Assembly (NCBI RefSeq): GCF_900091455.1 | Contig: NZ_LT607412.1 | Span: 5,332,001-5,396,000 of the forward strand | DNA from: Micromonospora coriariae | Lineage (GTDB): Bacteria; Actinomycetota; Actinomycetes; Mycobacteriales; Micromonosporaceae | Reading direction: 5' to 3' | Length of the DNA: 64,000 nt | Shown here: positions 41,399-50,437 of the stretch, in pieces | Numbering within the stretch: the first letter of the stretch is position 1 | How the letters are laid out: every line of letters starts with the position of its first letter | Translations under genes and position numbers: made by a program | The notes under the pieces: generated by a model | What the model saw: only the letters and a program-made list of their open reading frames with translations | Database searches by the model: none | What the model was told of the DNA's origin: nothing

Positions 41399-43486
41399 AT
41401 GCCGTACCCGAAAATCCGCGGGCCCCGACCCGCCCGATCCCGTCGCGCGGCCCTCGTGGCGAGCATGCTGCTCGCCGCCGGTGCGCTCGCCGGCATCAAC
41501 CCTCCGACCGCCAGCGCGGCGGCCGACCCGGTCGCCGTGACCGTGAACGCGCGGGCGGGGTTGGCGACCGTGCCCCGAACCGCACTGGGTGTCAACCACG
41601 CCATCTGGGACCAGCACCTGGGCGGTGCCGAGACGTCGGACCTGCTGCGCGACGCCGGCGTGCGGATGATGCGCTACCCCGGCGGTTCGTACGCCGACAT
41701 CTACCACTGGAAGGACCACACCGCGCCCGGCGGGTACGTGGCACCGGGGACCGACTTCGACACGTTCATGGCCGCGGTCCAGCGGGTCGGCGCCGAGCCG
41801 ATGATCATCGCCAACTACGGCACCGGCACTCCTGCCGAGGCCGCCGACTGGGTGCGGTACGCCAACGTGACCAAGGGCTACGGCGCGAAGTACTGGACGG
41901 TCGGCAACGAGAACTACGGCAACGGCCACTATGGGTCGGCCTGGGAGGCGGACGACCACCCGGACAAGAGCGCGGCGCAGTACGCGAGGCTGGTCGTCGA
42001 GTACGCCGACGCGATGAAGGCGGTCGACCCGAGCATCAAGGTCGGCGCGGTGTTGACGATGCCGGGCAACTGGCCGGACGGGATCACCGCCGGTGCCGAC
42101 CCGGGCCCCTGGAACCAGACGGTGCTCTCCCTCGCCGGCCCGAAGATCGACTTCGTCGACGTGCACTGGTACCCGGGTGGCACGGCCGCGGAGTCGCTGG
42201 CCCGGACCAGCCACGTCCCCGACGCGGCGTACCTGCTCCGGCAGCAGCTCACCCGGTACGCCGGCCCGAACGCCGCACGCATCGGCATCAGCTTCACCGA
42301 GTTGAACGTCGACGCGGGCCGGACCAGCCAGCCGGCGGCGCTGTTCCTGGCGGACGTCTACAGCGGGCTGCTGGAGAACGGTGTCTTCACTGTGCAGTGG
42401 TGGAACGTGCACAACGGCATCGGCACGGTGTCGCAGGTGGCGGGCCAGACCGACTACGGCGACTTCGGGATGCTCTCCAGCGGCGCCTGCACCGAGGACG
42501 GCCCGGTGTGCGAGCCGCCGCTGAACACACCGTTCGCGCCCTACCACGCGCTGGCCATGATGAACGTCTTCGCCAGGGCCGGCGACCAGTTCGTCCGCGC
42601 CGGCACCGACCAGCCGCTGGTCACCGCGCACGCGGTGCGCCGGGGCAACGGTGACCTGGCGGTGCTGCTGGTCAACAAGGACCCGGACTCCGCGCATCCG
42701 GTCACCGTCGACTACGCCGGGTTCACCCCGTCCGCCGCCGCGCCGACGGTCTGGACCCTCACCAACGGCGCGGCCGGCATCGCCACCAGCCAGTCCGGCT
42801 CCGCGACCAGCCGGACCCTGCCGCCGTACTCGCTGACCACGCTCGTGCTGCGCCCGGCCGGCGGGACCGCCGGGCGGCCCGCGGCGCCGGGCCAGCCCAC
42901 GGCCAGCGGCGTCACCGACCGGTCCGCGACGATCTCCTGGCCGGCGGCCGCCCCGGGTGGCAGCCCGATCGCCAAGTACGAGGTGTACCGGCAGAACGGA
43001 GCGGTCAGCGAGCAGCTCGGCGAGACCACTGCCACCTCGCTCACGGTCGGGAACCTGGTGGCGGGCAGCAGGTACACCGTCAACGTGCTGACCCGCGACA
43101 CCGCCGGCCGGGTGTCCTGGTCCTCACCGCCGCTCACCTTCGACACCGGCAGCCCGGCCAGCAGCGCGTGCGGCGTGCGCTTCACCACCAGCGGCGACTG
43201 GGGCAACGGCTACATCGGCGACGTCGAGATCATCAACAACGGTACGAGCCCGCTCAACGGCTGGACGCTCACCTGGAAGTGGCCGACAGGTTGGCAGCAG
43301 GTGAGCAGCGGCTGGAGCGCCAACTGGGAGCAGGTCGGCGCCGTCGTGCGGGTCACGCCCACCGACGACAACCGGCAGATCGCCGCCGGTGGCAGTGTGA
43401 GCGCCGGCTTCGTCGGCGCGTACAGCGGCCCGAACGTGCTGCCCACCGCGTTCACCCTCAACGGCGTCGTCTGCACGAGCGGCTGA
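41399..43486 (+). CDS. Secreted clan GH-A glycosidase with FN3 and CBM2
   Basis: A 695-residue exported multidomain enzyme: signal peptide (1-40, ending TASAA), a TIM-barrel catalytic domain of clan GH-A (about 45-380, with VGNEN as the acid/base region and FTELNVD supplying the probable nucleophile Glu), a beta domain, an FN3 domain (about 490-580) and a C-terminal CBM2 cellulose/xylan-binding domain (about 590-695). The GNEN pattern is closest to GH51/GH39-like arabinofuranosidases or xylosidases; the exact family is not certain. The ATG at 41399 has GAAGGAG 7 bases upstream. Confidence 0.82.
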   Translation: MPYPKIRGPRPARSRRAALVASMLLAAGALAGINPPTASAAADPVAVTVNARAGLATVPRTALGVNHAIWDQHLGGAETSDLLRDAGVRMMRYPGGSYADIYHWKDHTAPGGYVAPGTDFDTFMAAVQRVGAEPMIIANYGTGTPAEAADWVRYANVTKGYGAKYWTVGNENYGNGHYGSAWEADDHPDKSAAQYARLVVEYADAMKAVDPSIKVGAVLTMPGNWPDGITAGADPGPWNQTVLSLAGPKIDFVDVHWYPGGTAAESLARTSHVPDAAYLLRQQLTRYAGPNAARIGISFTELNVDAGRTSQPAALFLADVYSGLLENGVFTVQWWNVHNGIGTVSQVAGQTDYGDFGMLSSGACTEDGPVCEPPLNTPFAPYHALAMMNVFARAGDQFVRAGTDQPLVTAHAVRRGNGDLAVLLVNKDPDSAHPVTVDYAGFTPSAAAPTVWTLTNGAAGIATSQSGSATSRTLPPYSLTTLVLRPAGGTAGRPAAPGQPTASGVTDRSATISWPAAAPGGSPIAKYEVYRQNGAVSEQLGETTATSLTVGNLVAGSRYTVNVLTRDTAGRVSWSSPPLTFDTGSPASSACGVRFTTSGDWGNGYIGDVEIINNGTSPLNGWTLTWKWPTGWQQVSSGWSANWEQVGAVVRVTPTDDNRQIAAGGSVSAGFVGAYSGPNVLPTAFTLNGVVCTSG

Positions 43487-43559
43487 CACCTCCGCCGCGG
43501 TCCGGTCGGCCCGTTCTCCAGGTCGGCCGGACGGGCAGCCGGAGCCAACGGGTCAACGC

Positions 43560-43597
43560 GCGAAGCGCCCGTCCCCACGCGGGGACGGGCGCTTCGC
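43560..43597. terminator. Perfect 17-bp hairpin between convergent genes
   Basis: Arms 43560-43576 and 43581-43597, loop ACGC. It lies between the convergent CBM2 glycosidase and M14 peptidase genes and can serve both. Confidence 0.88.
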
Positions 43598-43610
43598 TGT
43601 GCGGGATTCG

Positions 43611-46427
43611 TCAGCCCACGACCGATCGCAGCGGCACGTTGGCGTCACGTAGGGCGCGCACCAGGTCACTCGCGAACGGGTGCTCGTCCACCTGGAGTCC
43701 CTGCGGGTTCGGGATCACCACGTACGCCGAACCGCCCTTCTCGGACGCCTGGGCGTCGGAGGTGAAGCGTTCGACGATCGCCCGGGCGCGCGGCAGGTCG
43801 GCCGCCGCGACCTCGATGGTGGTCGGCCGCCAGCCGCCGCCCAGGTCCGCCGTGACCGGCGCGGCGGCGGCGCTGGCCCGCGCCGGGTCGATGCCGGCGG
43901 AGCGCCGGGGGTCGGGCGTGCTGGTCGCGCCCGCGCCCGCCGGGTAGAGCAGCGCGTTGGCCACCAGGTGCAGGCCATTCTCGTTGTACGCCCGGAAGAG
44001 CGGGTTGAACGCGAACAGCACAGCCCGACCGGCGCCGGTCGGCTCGTCGACCAGAGCCGCCGTCCCCTTCAGCGTGTCGCCAGCGACGGTGTAGCCGTTG
44101 GCCCAGAAGGTGTCACCCGCCGGGTAGGTCAGCACGTTGGTCCCGGTGGTGCTCGGGTTGAGAATCGGGTCGCTGTTGTTGAACTCGAAGTCCTCCGCCG
44201 GCCGGCCCAGCGCGACCGGGCTCGCCGTGTCGACATCGACCCGCAGGTGTGAGCCGATCACCAGGTAGTCGGCCGGTTTGGGCTTCTCGGTGCTGGAGGT
44301 GAGCCCGGCCGAGCGCGCCAACCGGGTGCCCTCGTTGCGCAGCCCGATGTACGTGTGGCCCTGCGCGATCCAGTCGCGCAGGTTGGCCTGCCCGGCGGCG
44401 GTCAGACCACCGGTCGGGCTGCTGCCGTCCGGCACCAGCAGCACTGTGCGTCCGGTGAACGCCTCGGTGTTGTCGTTGATGTCGGCCGTGGTCACCGGCG
44501 TGAGGTCCAGCCCCCACCGCTTGCCGAGCACATACCGGGCCTCGCCGTGCGAGCCCGACGTGGTGGAGATGCCGGTGCCCTGGAAGAGCCCCACGTCGGG
44601 CAGTGCGAGTGCGGTGCCGCTGGGTCGTCCACCGGGGGTGAGGGTCACCCCGAACGACTCGGCGAGCTCGTCGACCGTACGGCTCAGCTTGGTCGCTGCG
44701 ACGGCGACCCTGCTGGTCTTCAGGTCACGTACGAGTGGGACGCCCCGGCCGAGCAGGGCGAACGTGAACTCCGCTGCCGCGGCCGAGTCCAGCGGGTACG
44801 TGTACGAGCCCCAGGGCCACGCCACCCCCGTCCGGCCGCCGGAGATCTTCCGGGCCAGCTGCGCCTTCGGCCGGACATTGTCGCCGGTGTAGATGGTGGA
44901 CACACCCATCAGCAGCGGGTTGCTCCAGGACGACACGTCGTAGAAGTAGGGGAAGGGGACGTACGGGTCCTCGCCCATGATCGCCTGGATCCAGTGCTTC
45001 TGCGGCTGGTCCATCGGGATCCAGTACGCGCCCTTGGGCACTGTCACGTTGGTGGCCGTCCGGCCGCCGAAGACCCGCGCGGTCGGCACCCGGGTGGGCT
45101 TCTGCACCTCGTACACCTCGACGTCCATGCGGCGCAGCCGCTCGACGAGCTGGCGGACGTCGGCGAGCTGCCGGTCCGGCAGCAGGAAGTACGAGCGGAC
45201 CTTGATGTCCGGCACCGGGAACTGGACTTCGTTGGTGGGCTGGACCACCTCGTTGGGCTCCAGCGTGCCCGCCCTGCCCTGGGCGAGCGCGTCGGTCCAG
45301 ATGTCGAAGTAGTCGGTCAGCACCTCGTGCTTGTTCGCGGCAACCCAACCGAGCGTCGCCCACTGGGTGTTGAACTGCTGCTGCACCCGGTCGGCCACCG
45401 CCGAGGCGCTGCCCTTCTCGTACGTCATTCCGGCCGCGCCGAAGCCGGTGGTCGGCACGGTGTCGCCGTAGCCCATGAAGAACATGTCGTAGGTGTCGTA
45501 GTTGAAGTAGCACTCGGTGGTGACGGTGTCGTCGCAGGCGCCGTTGTAGCCGAAGCCCGCCTTGTTGGCCTCGCCGATCTGGTTGATCCAGTCCACCGCC
45601 TCGCCGGCGATCTCGTGGTGGATCGGGTCCGCGTTGGGCGGGAAGAAGTACTGGCGGCCGCCCATCTCGTGGGCGTCGATGAAGACCTGCGGCGGGTACC
45701 GGCGCAGCAGTTCGAGCTTGCCGTCGGTCTCCTGCTGGGTGCGGGCGAACCAGTCCCGGTTCATGTCGAAGCCGAACTCGTTCTGCCGCCGGGTCGCGTC
45801 GCGGCCGTCCGGGTTCTGGGTGGGGACGATGACGGTGACCAGGTTGTCGTTGCGCTTCTCGACCGCGCAGGACAGGCCGGCCGCCAGCTCGTACAGCGTC
45901 TTGAGCGCGGCGTCGGTGCCGCTCTTCTCGCCGCCGTGCACGTTCGCGGTGACCCAGACGATGGCCGGGCTGTCCTTCGCCGTCCGGGCGGCCGTCCTCG
46001 CGCTGGTCCGGCGCGGGTCCCGCAGGTCCCGCACGTCGTCGGCGATCTCGCGCAGCGCGGACGGCCGGACGTTGCGCTCGTTGGACACCACCGCGTACGG
46101 CAGCGGCTGACCGAGCACGCTGGTGGCCATCACGCCGGTGACGACCCGGTTGGAGGCGCGGTCCACCGCTCCCAGGTAGGTCCGGACCTCGTCGTTGGTG
46201 ACGACCCGCTCCTGGCCCGCGCCGAGCGGGAAGCCGAGCACGGCCTCCGGGGCGGGCACGGTGCTCAGACGTGCCGTCGGGTCGGTGCTGCACCGGGAGG
46301 ACTGTGCCGCGCTCGCGGCGGATGTGCCGCTGAGCAGGGGAATCGTGCCGAGCAGGAGGGTGATCGCGGCGGCGCTGGCCAGCCGCCTCGTGGGGACCGT
46401 CCAGGACGGACGCATCGATGGGGCCAT
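43611..46427 (-). CDS. Secreted M14-family zinc carboxypeptidase (938 residues)
   Basis: Exported (signal peptide about 1-40), with an M14 catalytic domain (about 75-400): the zinc ligands His and Glu in NVHGGEKSG (about 162-166) and His in DAHEMGG (about 254), plus IVPTQNPDGRD and DMNRDWF. A long C-terminal part follows, with a glutamine-amidotransferase-like beta/alpha region (about 570-830). Similar large secreted M14 peptidases occur across actinobacteria; substrates unknown. A second, divergent M14 gene is at 52337. Confidence 0.88.
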   Translation of the reverse strand: MAPSMRPSWTVPTRRLASAAAITLLLGTIPLLSGTSAASAAQSSRCSTDPTARLSTVPAPEAVLGFPLGAGQERVVTNDEVRTYLGAVDRASNRVVTGVMATSVLGQPLPYAVVSNERNVRPSALREIADDVRDLRDPRRTSARTAARTAKDSPAIVWVTANVHGGEKSGTDAALKTLYELAAGLSCAVEKRNDNLVTVIVPTQNPDGRDATRRQNEFGFDMNRDWFARTQQETDGKLELLRRYPPQVFIDAHEMGGRQYFFPPNADPIHHEIAGEAVDWINQIGEANKAGFGYNGACDDTVTTECYFNYDTYDMFFMGYGDTVPTTGFGAAGMTYEKGSASAVADRVQQQFNTQWATLGWVAANKHEVLTDYFDIWTDALAQGRAGTLEPNEVVQPTNEVQFPVPDIKVRSYFLLPDRQLADVRQLVERLRRMDVEVYEVQKPTRVPTARVFGGRTATNVTVPKGAYWIPMDQPQKHWIQAIMGEDPYVPFPYFYDVSSWSNPLLMGVSTIYTGDNVRPKAQLARKISGGRTGVAWPWGSYTYPLDSAAAAEFTFALLGRGVPLVRDLKTSRVAVAATKLSRTVDELAESFGVTLTPGGRPSGTALALPDVGLFQGTGISTTSGSHGEARYVLGKRWGLDLTPVTTADINDNTEAFTGRTVLLVPDGSSPTGGLTAAGQANLRDWIAQGHTYIGLRNEGTRLARSAGLTSSTEKPKPADYLVIGSHLRVDVDTASPVALGRPAEDFEFNNSDPILNPSTTGTNVLTYPAGDTFWANGYTVAGDTLKGTAALVDEPTGAGRAVLFAFNPLFRAYNENGLHLVANALLYPAGAGATSTPDPRRSAGIDPARASAAAAPVTADLGGGWRPTTIEVAAADLPRARAIVERFTSDAQASEKGGSAYVVIPNPQGLQVDEHPFASDLVRALRDANVPLRSVVG

Positions 46428-46594
46428 GTCTCGTGTTTCCCTTCTCGGGAAAAGCCTCGCAGTGGCCGGAGCCTATGAACCGCCGGCACCCGGGTCAAGG
46501 TCGGATCGACTTCGGTGACTTCGTGGGATGCCGGCGGCAATGTTGGCTGGCAGGATGACGGTGTGCGGGCTTCTCGCCTGGAAGGAAGGAGGAG

Positions 46595-46981
46595 ATGGTG
46601 CTGGCCTCTCAGGAGACGATCACGCTCTCGGTCTTCCCGGATCTTCCGTCCGCCGATGCTCGGCGCTCGCTCGCGTCCTGGCTGCGGTCCGAGGACCGGC
46701 TTCGCGAGAAGGTGACCGCGCCACCCGCCGACCCGTCCGACGACGTGTCGGCGGAGGTGACGGACAGCCTGCTGGTGGCCGTCGACAGCAGCGTCGTCGT
46801 GATGGTGCTGGTCCAGGCGGTTGCCGGCTGGCTGACCCACCGCCGCGACGACGTGACTGTGCGGCTCGCCGGTCCGGACGGATGGTCGGCCGAGTTGGAC
46901 GTGCGTCGGGCTCGTGACATGGACGAGGTGACCGCGCTCATCGAAGCCGCGGTACGCGCGCAGGCGGCTCAGGAGGGTTAG
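46595..46981 (+). CDS. EACC1-like protein of actinobacterial conflict systems
   Basis: A 128-residue protein matching the effector-associated constant component EACC1: RRSLASWLRSEDRLR near residue 24, a hydrophobic helix (VVVMVLVQAVAGWL), then VTVRLAGPDGWSAELDVRRARDMDEV. EACC1 usually stands beside a caspase-like or other protease effector in conflict systems; no such partner is next to it here, so it may be an orphan or act with a distant gene. The GTG at 46598 is an equally good start, better spaced from GGAGG. Confidence 0.72.
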   Translation: MVLASQETITLSVFPDLPSADARRSLASWLRSEDRLREKVTAPPADPSDDVSAEVTDSLLVAVDSSVVVMVLVQAVAGWLTHRRDDVTVRLAGPDGWSAELDVRRARDMDEVTALIEAAVRAQAAQEG

Positions 46982-46985
46982 CCTG

Positions 46986-47019
46986 CCCGCCGCCAACCGA
47001 ATGATCGGTCGGCGACGGG
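46986..47019. terminator. Imperfect hairpin between EACC1 and GH18
   Basis: 14-base arms with two mismatches (46986-46999 and 47006-47019) around a 6-base loop, between convergent genes. Confidence 0.5.
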
Positions 47020-47047
47020 CCGGAGAACTACGGCAGTCGGGGTACGC

Positions 47048-48391
47048 CTACCAGGTCGTCAGCCCCAGGCCGATCGTCTTGGTCAACGTGGCGTTGTCGT
47101 CGTCGCCGTCCAGCGACCAGATCATCGCGCCGGCCAGGCCGGCCCGCCGGATGTAGAGCGTCTTCTGCAGCACGACCGCCGGGTCGTCGTACGTCCAGAA
47201 CGTCGTACCGTCGAACAGCCACGCGTGCCCGGAGCGCAGGTCGCGGTGCACGGTGTAGCCGTTGCCGGCCAGGGTCTTGAGCTGCTTGTAGTCCTCGTAC
47301 CCGGCCTCGAAGGTGGCCGGCGCGGGCCCGGTGGCGGGTTTGAACAGGCCGTTGCCGCCGCCGGTGACGCCGGTCCAGCCCCGACCGTAGTACGGGATGC
47401 CGAGGACCAGTTTGTCGCGGGGCGCCCCGCGCGTGAGCCAGCCGTCGATGGCCACCTCGGCGGAGAAGTCCGGGTTGTCCGGAGCTCCGGCCGGCACCCG
47501 CAGCGCGGACTGCTGGTTGGTGACCGCGTCCCAGCCGCCGTGGAAGTCGTACCCCTGCACGGTGGCGAAGTCCAGGTACTTGAAGATCTTGCGGCCCTCG
47601 TAGCCGGCGTCCATGGTGGCGGGGTTGGCCGGCAGGAAGGCGGTCAGCGCGTAGTGTTCGCGGGTCGTGCGCCCGTACGCGTCGAGCTGCCGGCGGAACT
47701 CGGCGAGCAGCTTGGTGAAGTTCTCCCGGTCCTCCGGCCGGATGACGTTGCCCGGCTCACCCGCCCAGTTCGGCCACTCCCAGTCGAGGTCGATGCCGTC
47801 GAAGACGCCGGCGGCGGCTCCCGGCCCGCCCGCGGCGCCGTCCCCGCCCGGCAGGTTGCCCTTGAGGTAGAGGTCGATGCAGGAGGTGACGAACGCCTTG
47901 CGGGAGGCGTCGGTGCGGGCGGCGTTCGAGAAGTACGTCGACCAGCTCCAGCCACCCAGCGAGATCAGCACCTTCAGGTCGCGGTGCTTGGCCTTCAGTT
48001 TGGCCAGTTGGCCGAAGTTGCCGTTGAGCGCCTGACCCGGGGCGTCGGCGACGCCGTCGACGCTCTCCTCGGCCGGGACCGGCCGCTGGTAGTCGGCCCA
48101 GGCGTCGCCCTCGCCCGGCCCACCGTCGATATAGCAGCGTCCGTCCTCGCTGACGTTGCCGAAGGCGTAGTTGACGTGGGTGAGGCGGCTCGCGGCGCCG
48201 GACGTGTCGAGCTTCTTGACCGGGAAGGCCCGGCCGTAGATGCCCCACTGGGTGAAGTAGCCGACCCGGTGGTAGCCGGCCCGGCGATCCGGTATGTCGG
48301 CCGCGCTCGCGGCGCTCGGCGGGGCGGCGGTGACCAGCATGGTTGTCAGGGCGAGGACCGCGGTGAGGCGGCGGTGGCGGAATTGTCGCAT
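47048..48391 (-). CDS. Secreted GH18 chitinase
   Basis: A 447-residue exported chitinase: signal peptide (1-33, ending ASAAD) and a GH18 TIM barrel with the full catalytic DGIDLDWEWP (DxxDxDxE, Glu about 188), the SLGGWSWS strand and the DFHGGW, YGRGW and MIWSLDGDD motifs. There is a chitinase insertion subdomain between barrel strands (about 300-370). No carbohydrate-binding module. The ATG at 48391 with GGGAG 5 bases upstream is preferred to the longer frame. Likely attacks fungal or arthropod chitin. Confidence 0.93.
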   Translation of the reverse strand: MRQFRHRRLTAVLALTTMLVTAAPPSAASAADIPDRRAGYHRVGYFTQWGIYGRAFPVKKLDTSGAASRLTHVNYAFGNVSEDGRCYIDGGPGEGDAWADYQRPVPAEESVDGVADAPGQALNGNFGQLAKLKAKHRDLKVLISLGGWSWSTYFSNAARTDASRKAFVTSCIDLYLKGNLPGGDGAAGGPGAAAGVFDGIDLDWEWPNWAGEPGNVIRPEDRENFTKLLAEFRRQLDAYGRTTREHYALTAFLPANPATMDAGYEGRKIFKYLDFATVQGYDFHGGWDAVTNQQSALRVPAGAPDNPDFSAEVAIDGWLTRGAPRDKLVLGIPYYGRGWTGVTGGGNGLFKPATGPAPATFEAGYEDYKQLKTLAGNGYTVHRDLRSGHAWLFDGTTFWTYDDPAVVLQKTLYIRRAGLAGAMIWSLDGDDDNATLTKTIGLGLTTW

Positions 48392-48535
48392 CGGCACTCC
48401 CACGAGGAATGGAGCGGAATTAGTAAAGAGTCCTATCTGATTGATGAAGTTAAGCCGATCACCGTCGAGGGTCAAGAGCCGTCCGGCCACATGGGGGATG
48501 GCGGAGTCGTTACCCGGTGGTAACGATGTTGTGTC

Positions 48536-49420
48536 ATGGACTCAGCCCTGACTCTGATCGGCCTGCCCATCGCCCTCGGCATCATCATGCTCGGCCTGGG
48601 TCTCGGACTGACCATTGCGGACTTCCGCCGGGTGGCCCAGCACCCGAGGGCTGCTGTCATCGCGCTGGTGTGCCAGGTGCTGGTGCTGCCGGCGCTCTGC
48701 TTCGGCCTGGTAGTCGCCTTCGACCTGGCGCCCGAACTGGCGGTCGGGATGATGCTGCTGGCGGCTTCCCCCGGCGGCACCACGGCCAACCTCTACAGCC
48801 ACCTCTTCGGCGGGCACGTGGCCCTGAACATCACCCTGACCGCCATCAACTCGGTGCTCGCCGTGTTCACCCTGCCGATCCTGGTCAACCTGTCGGCGGC
48901 GTACTTCCTGCCCGACGGCAGGAGCATCGGCCTGCAGTTCGACAAGGTGCTGCAGGTCTTCGCCATCGTGCTCGTCCCGGTCGCGATCGGCATGCTGATC
49001 CGGGCGCGGATTCCGCACGTGGCCGAGCGGCTGAACCGTCCGGTGCGGATCCTGTCCGTCGTCGTGCTCGTCGCGGTCATCGCCGGCGCGGTGCTCGGCG
49101 AACGCGAGAACATCGCCGACTACTTCGTCTCGGTCGGCCTGGCAGTGCTCGCCTTCAACCTGCTGAGCCTCGCCATCGGGTACGGGGTGCCCCGGCTGGC
49201 CGGCGTCGACCGAAGTGCCGCGACCGCGGCCGGATTCGAGATCGGCATCCACAACAGCACCCTGGCCATCACGATCGCGCTCAGCCCGGCGCTGCTCGAC
49301 AGCACCCAGATGGCGATCCCCGGTGCCGTCTACGGCATCGTCATGTTCTTCACCGCGGCGGCCTTCGGCTACCTGGTGACCCGCGTCGGCACCCGGTCCA
49401 CTGCCACCGTTCAGCCCTGA
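48536..49420 (+). CDS. Bile acid:sodium symporter family transporter
   Basis: A 294-residue, 9-10 helix membrane protein of the BASS (SLC10-like) family. MMLLAASPGGTTANLYSHLFGG matches the sodium-site motif, and GFEIGIHNSTLAITIALS the second crossover helix. Bacterial members import organic anions with sodium; the substrate is unknown. Divergent from the GH18 gene and starts just after a GTAACG leader with a weak ribosome-binding site. Confidence 0.88.
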   Translation: MDSALTLIGLPIALGIIMLGLGLGLTIADFRRVAQHPRAAVIALVCQVLVLPALCFGLVVAFDLAPELAVGMMLLAASPGGTTANLYSHLFGGHVALNITLTAINSVLAVFTLPILVNLSAAYFLPDGRSIGLQFDKVLQVFAIVLVPVAIGMLIRARIPHVAERLNRPVRILSVVVLVAVIAGAVLGERENIADYFVSVGLAVLAFNLLSLAIGYGVPRLAGVDRSAATAAGFEIGIHNSTLAITIALSPALLDSTQMAIPGAVYGIVMFFTAAAFGYLVTRVGTRSTATVQP

Positions 49421-49433
49421 CCGTGGTGTCGCT

Positions 49434-49463
49434 GGCCCGGCCGCCGGTGCCGCCGGCCGGGCC
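49434..49463. terminator. Hairpin between convergent BASS and PNPOx-like genes
   Basis: GGCCCGGCCG (49434-49443) and its complement (49454-49463) flank a 10-base loop. Confidence 0.65.
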
Positions 49464-49470
49464 GTGTTGG

Positions 49471-49890
49471 TCAGCCGACCTGGTTGTTGTCCTTGAGCGA
49501 GCCCCAGCCGTGCCAGCGGTCGATCTCGATCAGGGCGCTGACCCGAGCGCGCTCCCGCCGTGGGTACGCGTTCCCGGTGTAGTGCTCGGACAACCTGTCG
49601 ATGTCCGCGAGGCCCTCATCCGGCCGCAGTTCGGCGACGTGCCCGATGATGCTGACGTGCGTGTACCAGCCGGCCTCATCCAGCACGGTCAGCGAGACCC
49701 GGGGGTCGTTCCGGACGTGCTCCAGCCGGCGGCGGCTCTCGTCCATGTTCACCAGAATCCGGCCGTCCTCCCACAGGTACCAGGTGGCCGCGGACACCGG
49801 CTGACCACCGTTGCGAAGCGTGGTCATGACGGCGGGGTTCGGCTTCTGGAGCATGGTGACCGCGGCCTCGGGAAGCGGTGGCTTGGACAT
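49471..49890 (-). CDS. PNPOx-like F420/FMN-binding protein
   Basis: A 139-residue split-beta-barrel protein of the PNPOx-like superfamily: AAVTMLQKPNPAVMTTLRNGGQPVSAATWYLWEDGRILVNMDESRRRLEHVRNDPRVSLTV fits the F420- or flavin-dependent actinobacterial branch (short form). Such proteins reduce or bind small aromatic substrates with F420 or flavin. No signal or extra domain. It is convergent with the BASS gene and divergent, across 244 bases, from the amidase operon. Confidence 0.82.
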   Translation of the reverse strand: MSKPPLPEAAVTMLQKPNPAVMTTLRNGGQPVSAATWYLWEDGRILVNMDESRRRLEHVRNDPRVSLTVLDEAGWYTHVSIIGHVAELRPDEGLADIDRLSEHYTGNAYPRRERARVSALIEIDRWHGWGSLKDNNQVG

Positions 49891-50134
49891 GAAGTCTCCT
49901 CTTCGCGTCAGGGTTACCCCTGCACGTTACGCACGTGCCAGCCCGATCGCCGGGGGATGAGGATCGCGGCGGGGTAGCGGTCGCCCGACGGGTGCCGGCT
50001 GCAACATGATCGGCAAACTCAAATATTGCTCAACTTCTACACGCGCCCCGCCGCCGCGAGTTGCCACCGGCCTACGGTCAAGGTCACTTCGACCGGGACC
50101 CGCGACACCCCCTGTCGCACGACTTGGGAGCATC

Positions 50135-50437
50135 ATGGCACCTACTCCGCCCACGGATGCTGAGCTGAACGTTCTGATCCGTGCCCGGCTCGCCGCCCTC
50201 GGCATCGACCTCGACCAACTTCCGCCAGGGACCAGCCCCGACCCGGAGACCGGCTCGCCCGGCCGGGACTCCGTGCTCGCCTCGCTGCGCTCCTTCATGC
50301 GGGGCACCGTGGCCACGCTCGCCGCGTACCAGTTGCCCGCTCCCGATGGCACCGAGCCGGACACCGCAAAGGCGCTGTCGCAGCAGCACGTGCCGGTCCT
50401 CTACCCCTCCAACAGCACTGAATGGCGGAAGGCATGA
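50135..50437 (+). CDS. Small protein co-translated with amidase
   Basis: A 100-residue helical protein of unrecognised family: an acidic N-terminal helix (AELNVLIRARLAALGIDLDQL), a Pro-rich loop, and a second helix (SVLASLRSFMRGTVATLAAYQL). The ATG at 50135 has GGAG 4 bases upstream, and the stop overlaps the amidase start (ATGA), so it may be a chaperone or regulatory partner of the Tat-exported amidase. Confidence 0.65.
   Translation: MAPTPPTDAELNVLIRARLAALGIDLDQLPPGTSPDPETGSPGRDSVLASLRSFMRGTVATLAAYQLPAPDGTEPDTAKALSQQHVPVLYPSNSTEWRKA

Noticed and set aside
40967..42697. 576-codon frame opposite the GH-A glycosidase
   Set aside because: Shadow of the glycosidase gene; no start signal and no recognisable motif.
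44355..46478. 707-codon frame opposite the M14 peptidase
   Set aside because: Shadow frame; the M14 gene has a complete active site and signal peptide.
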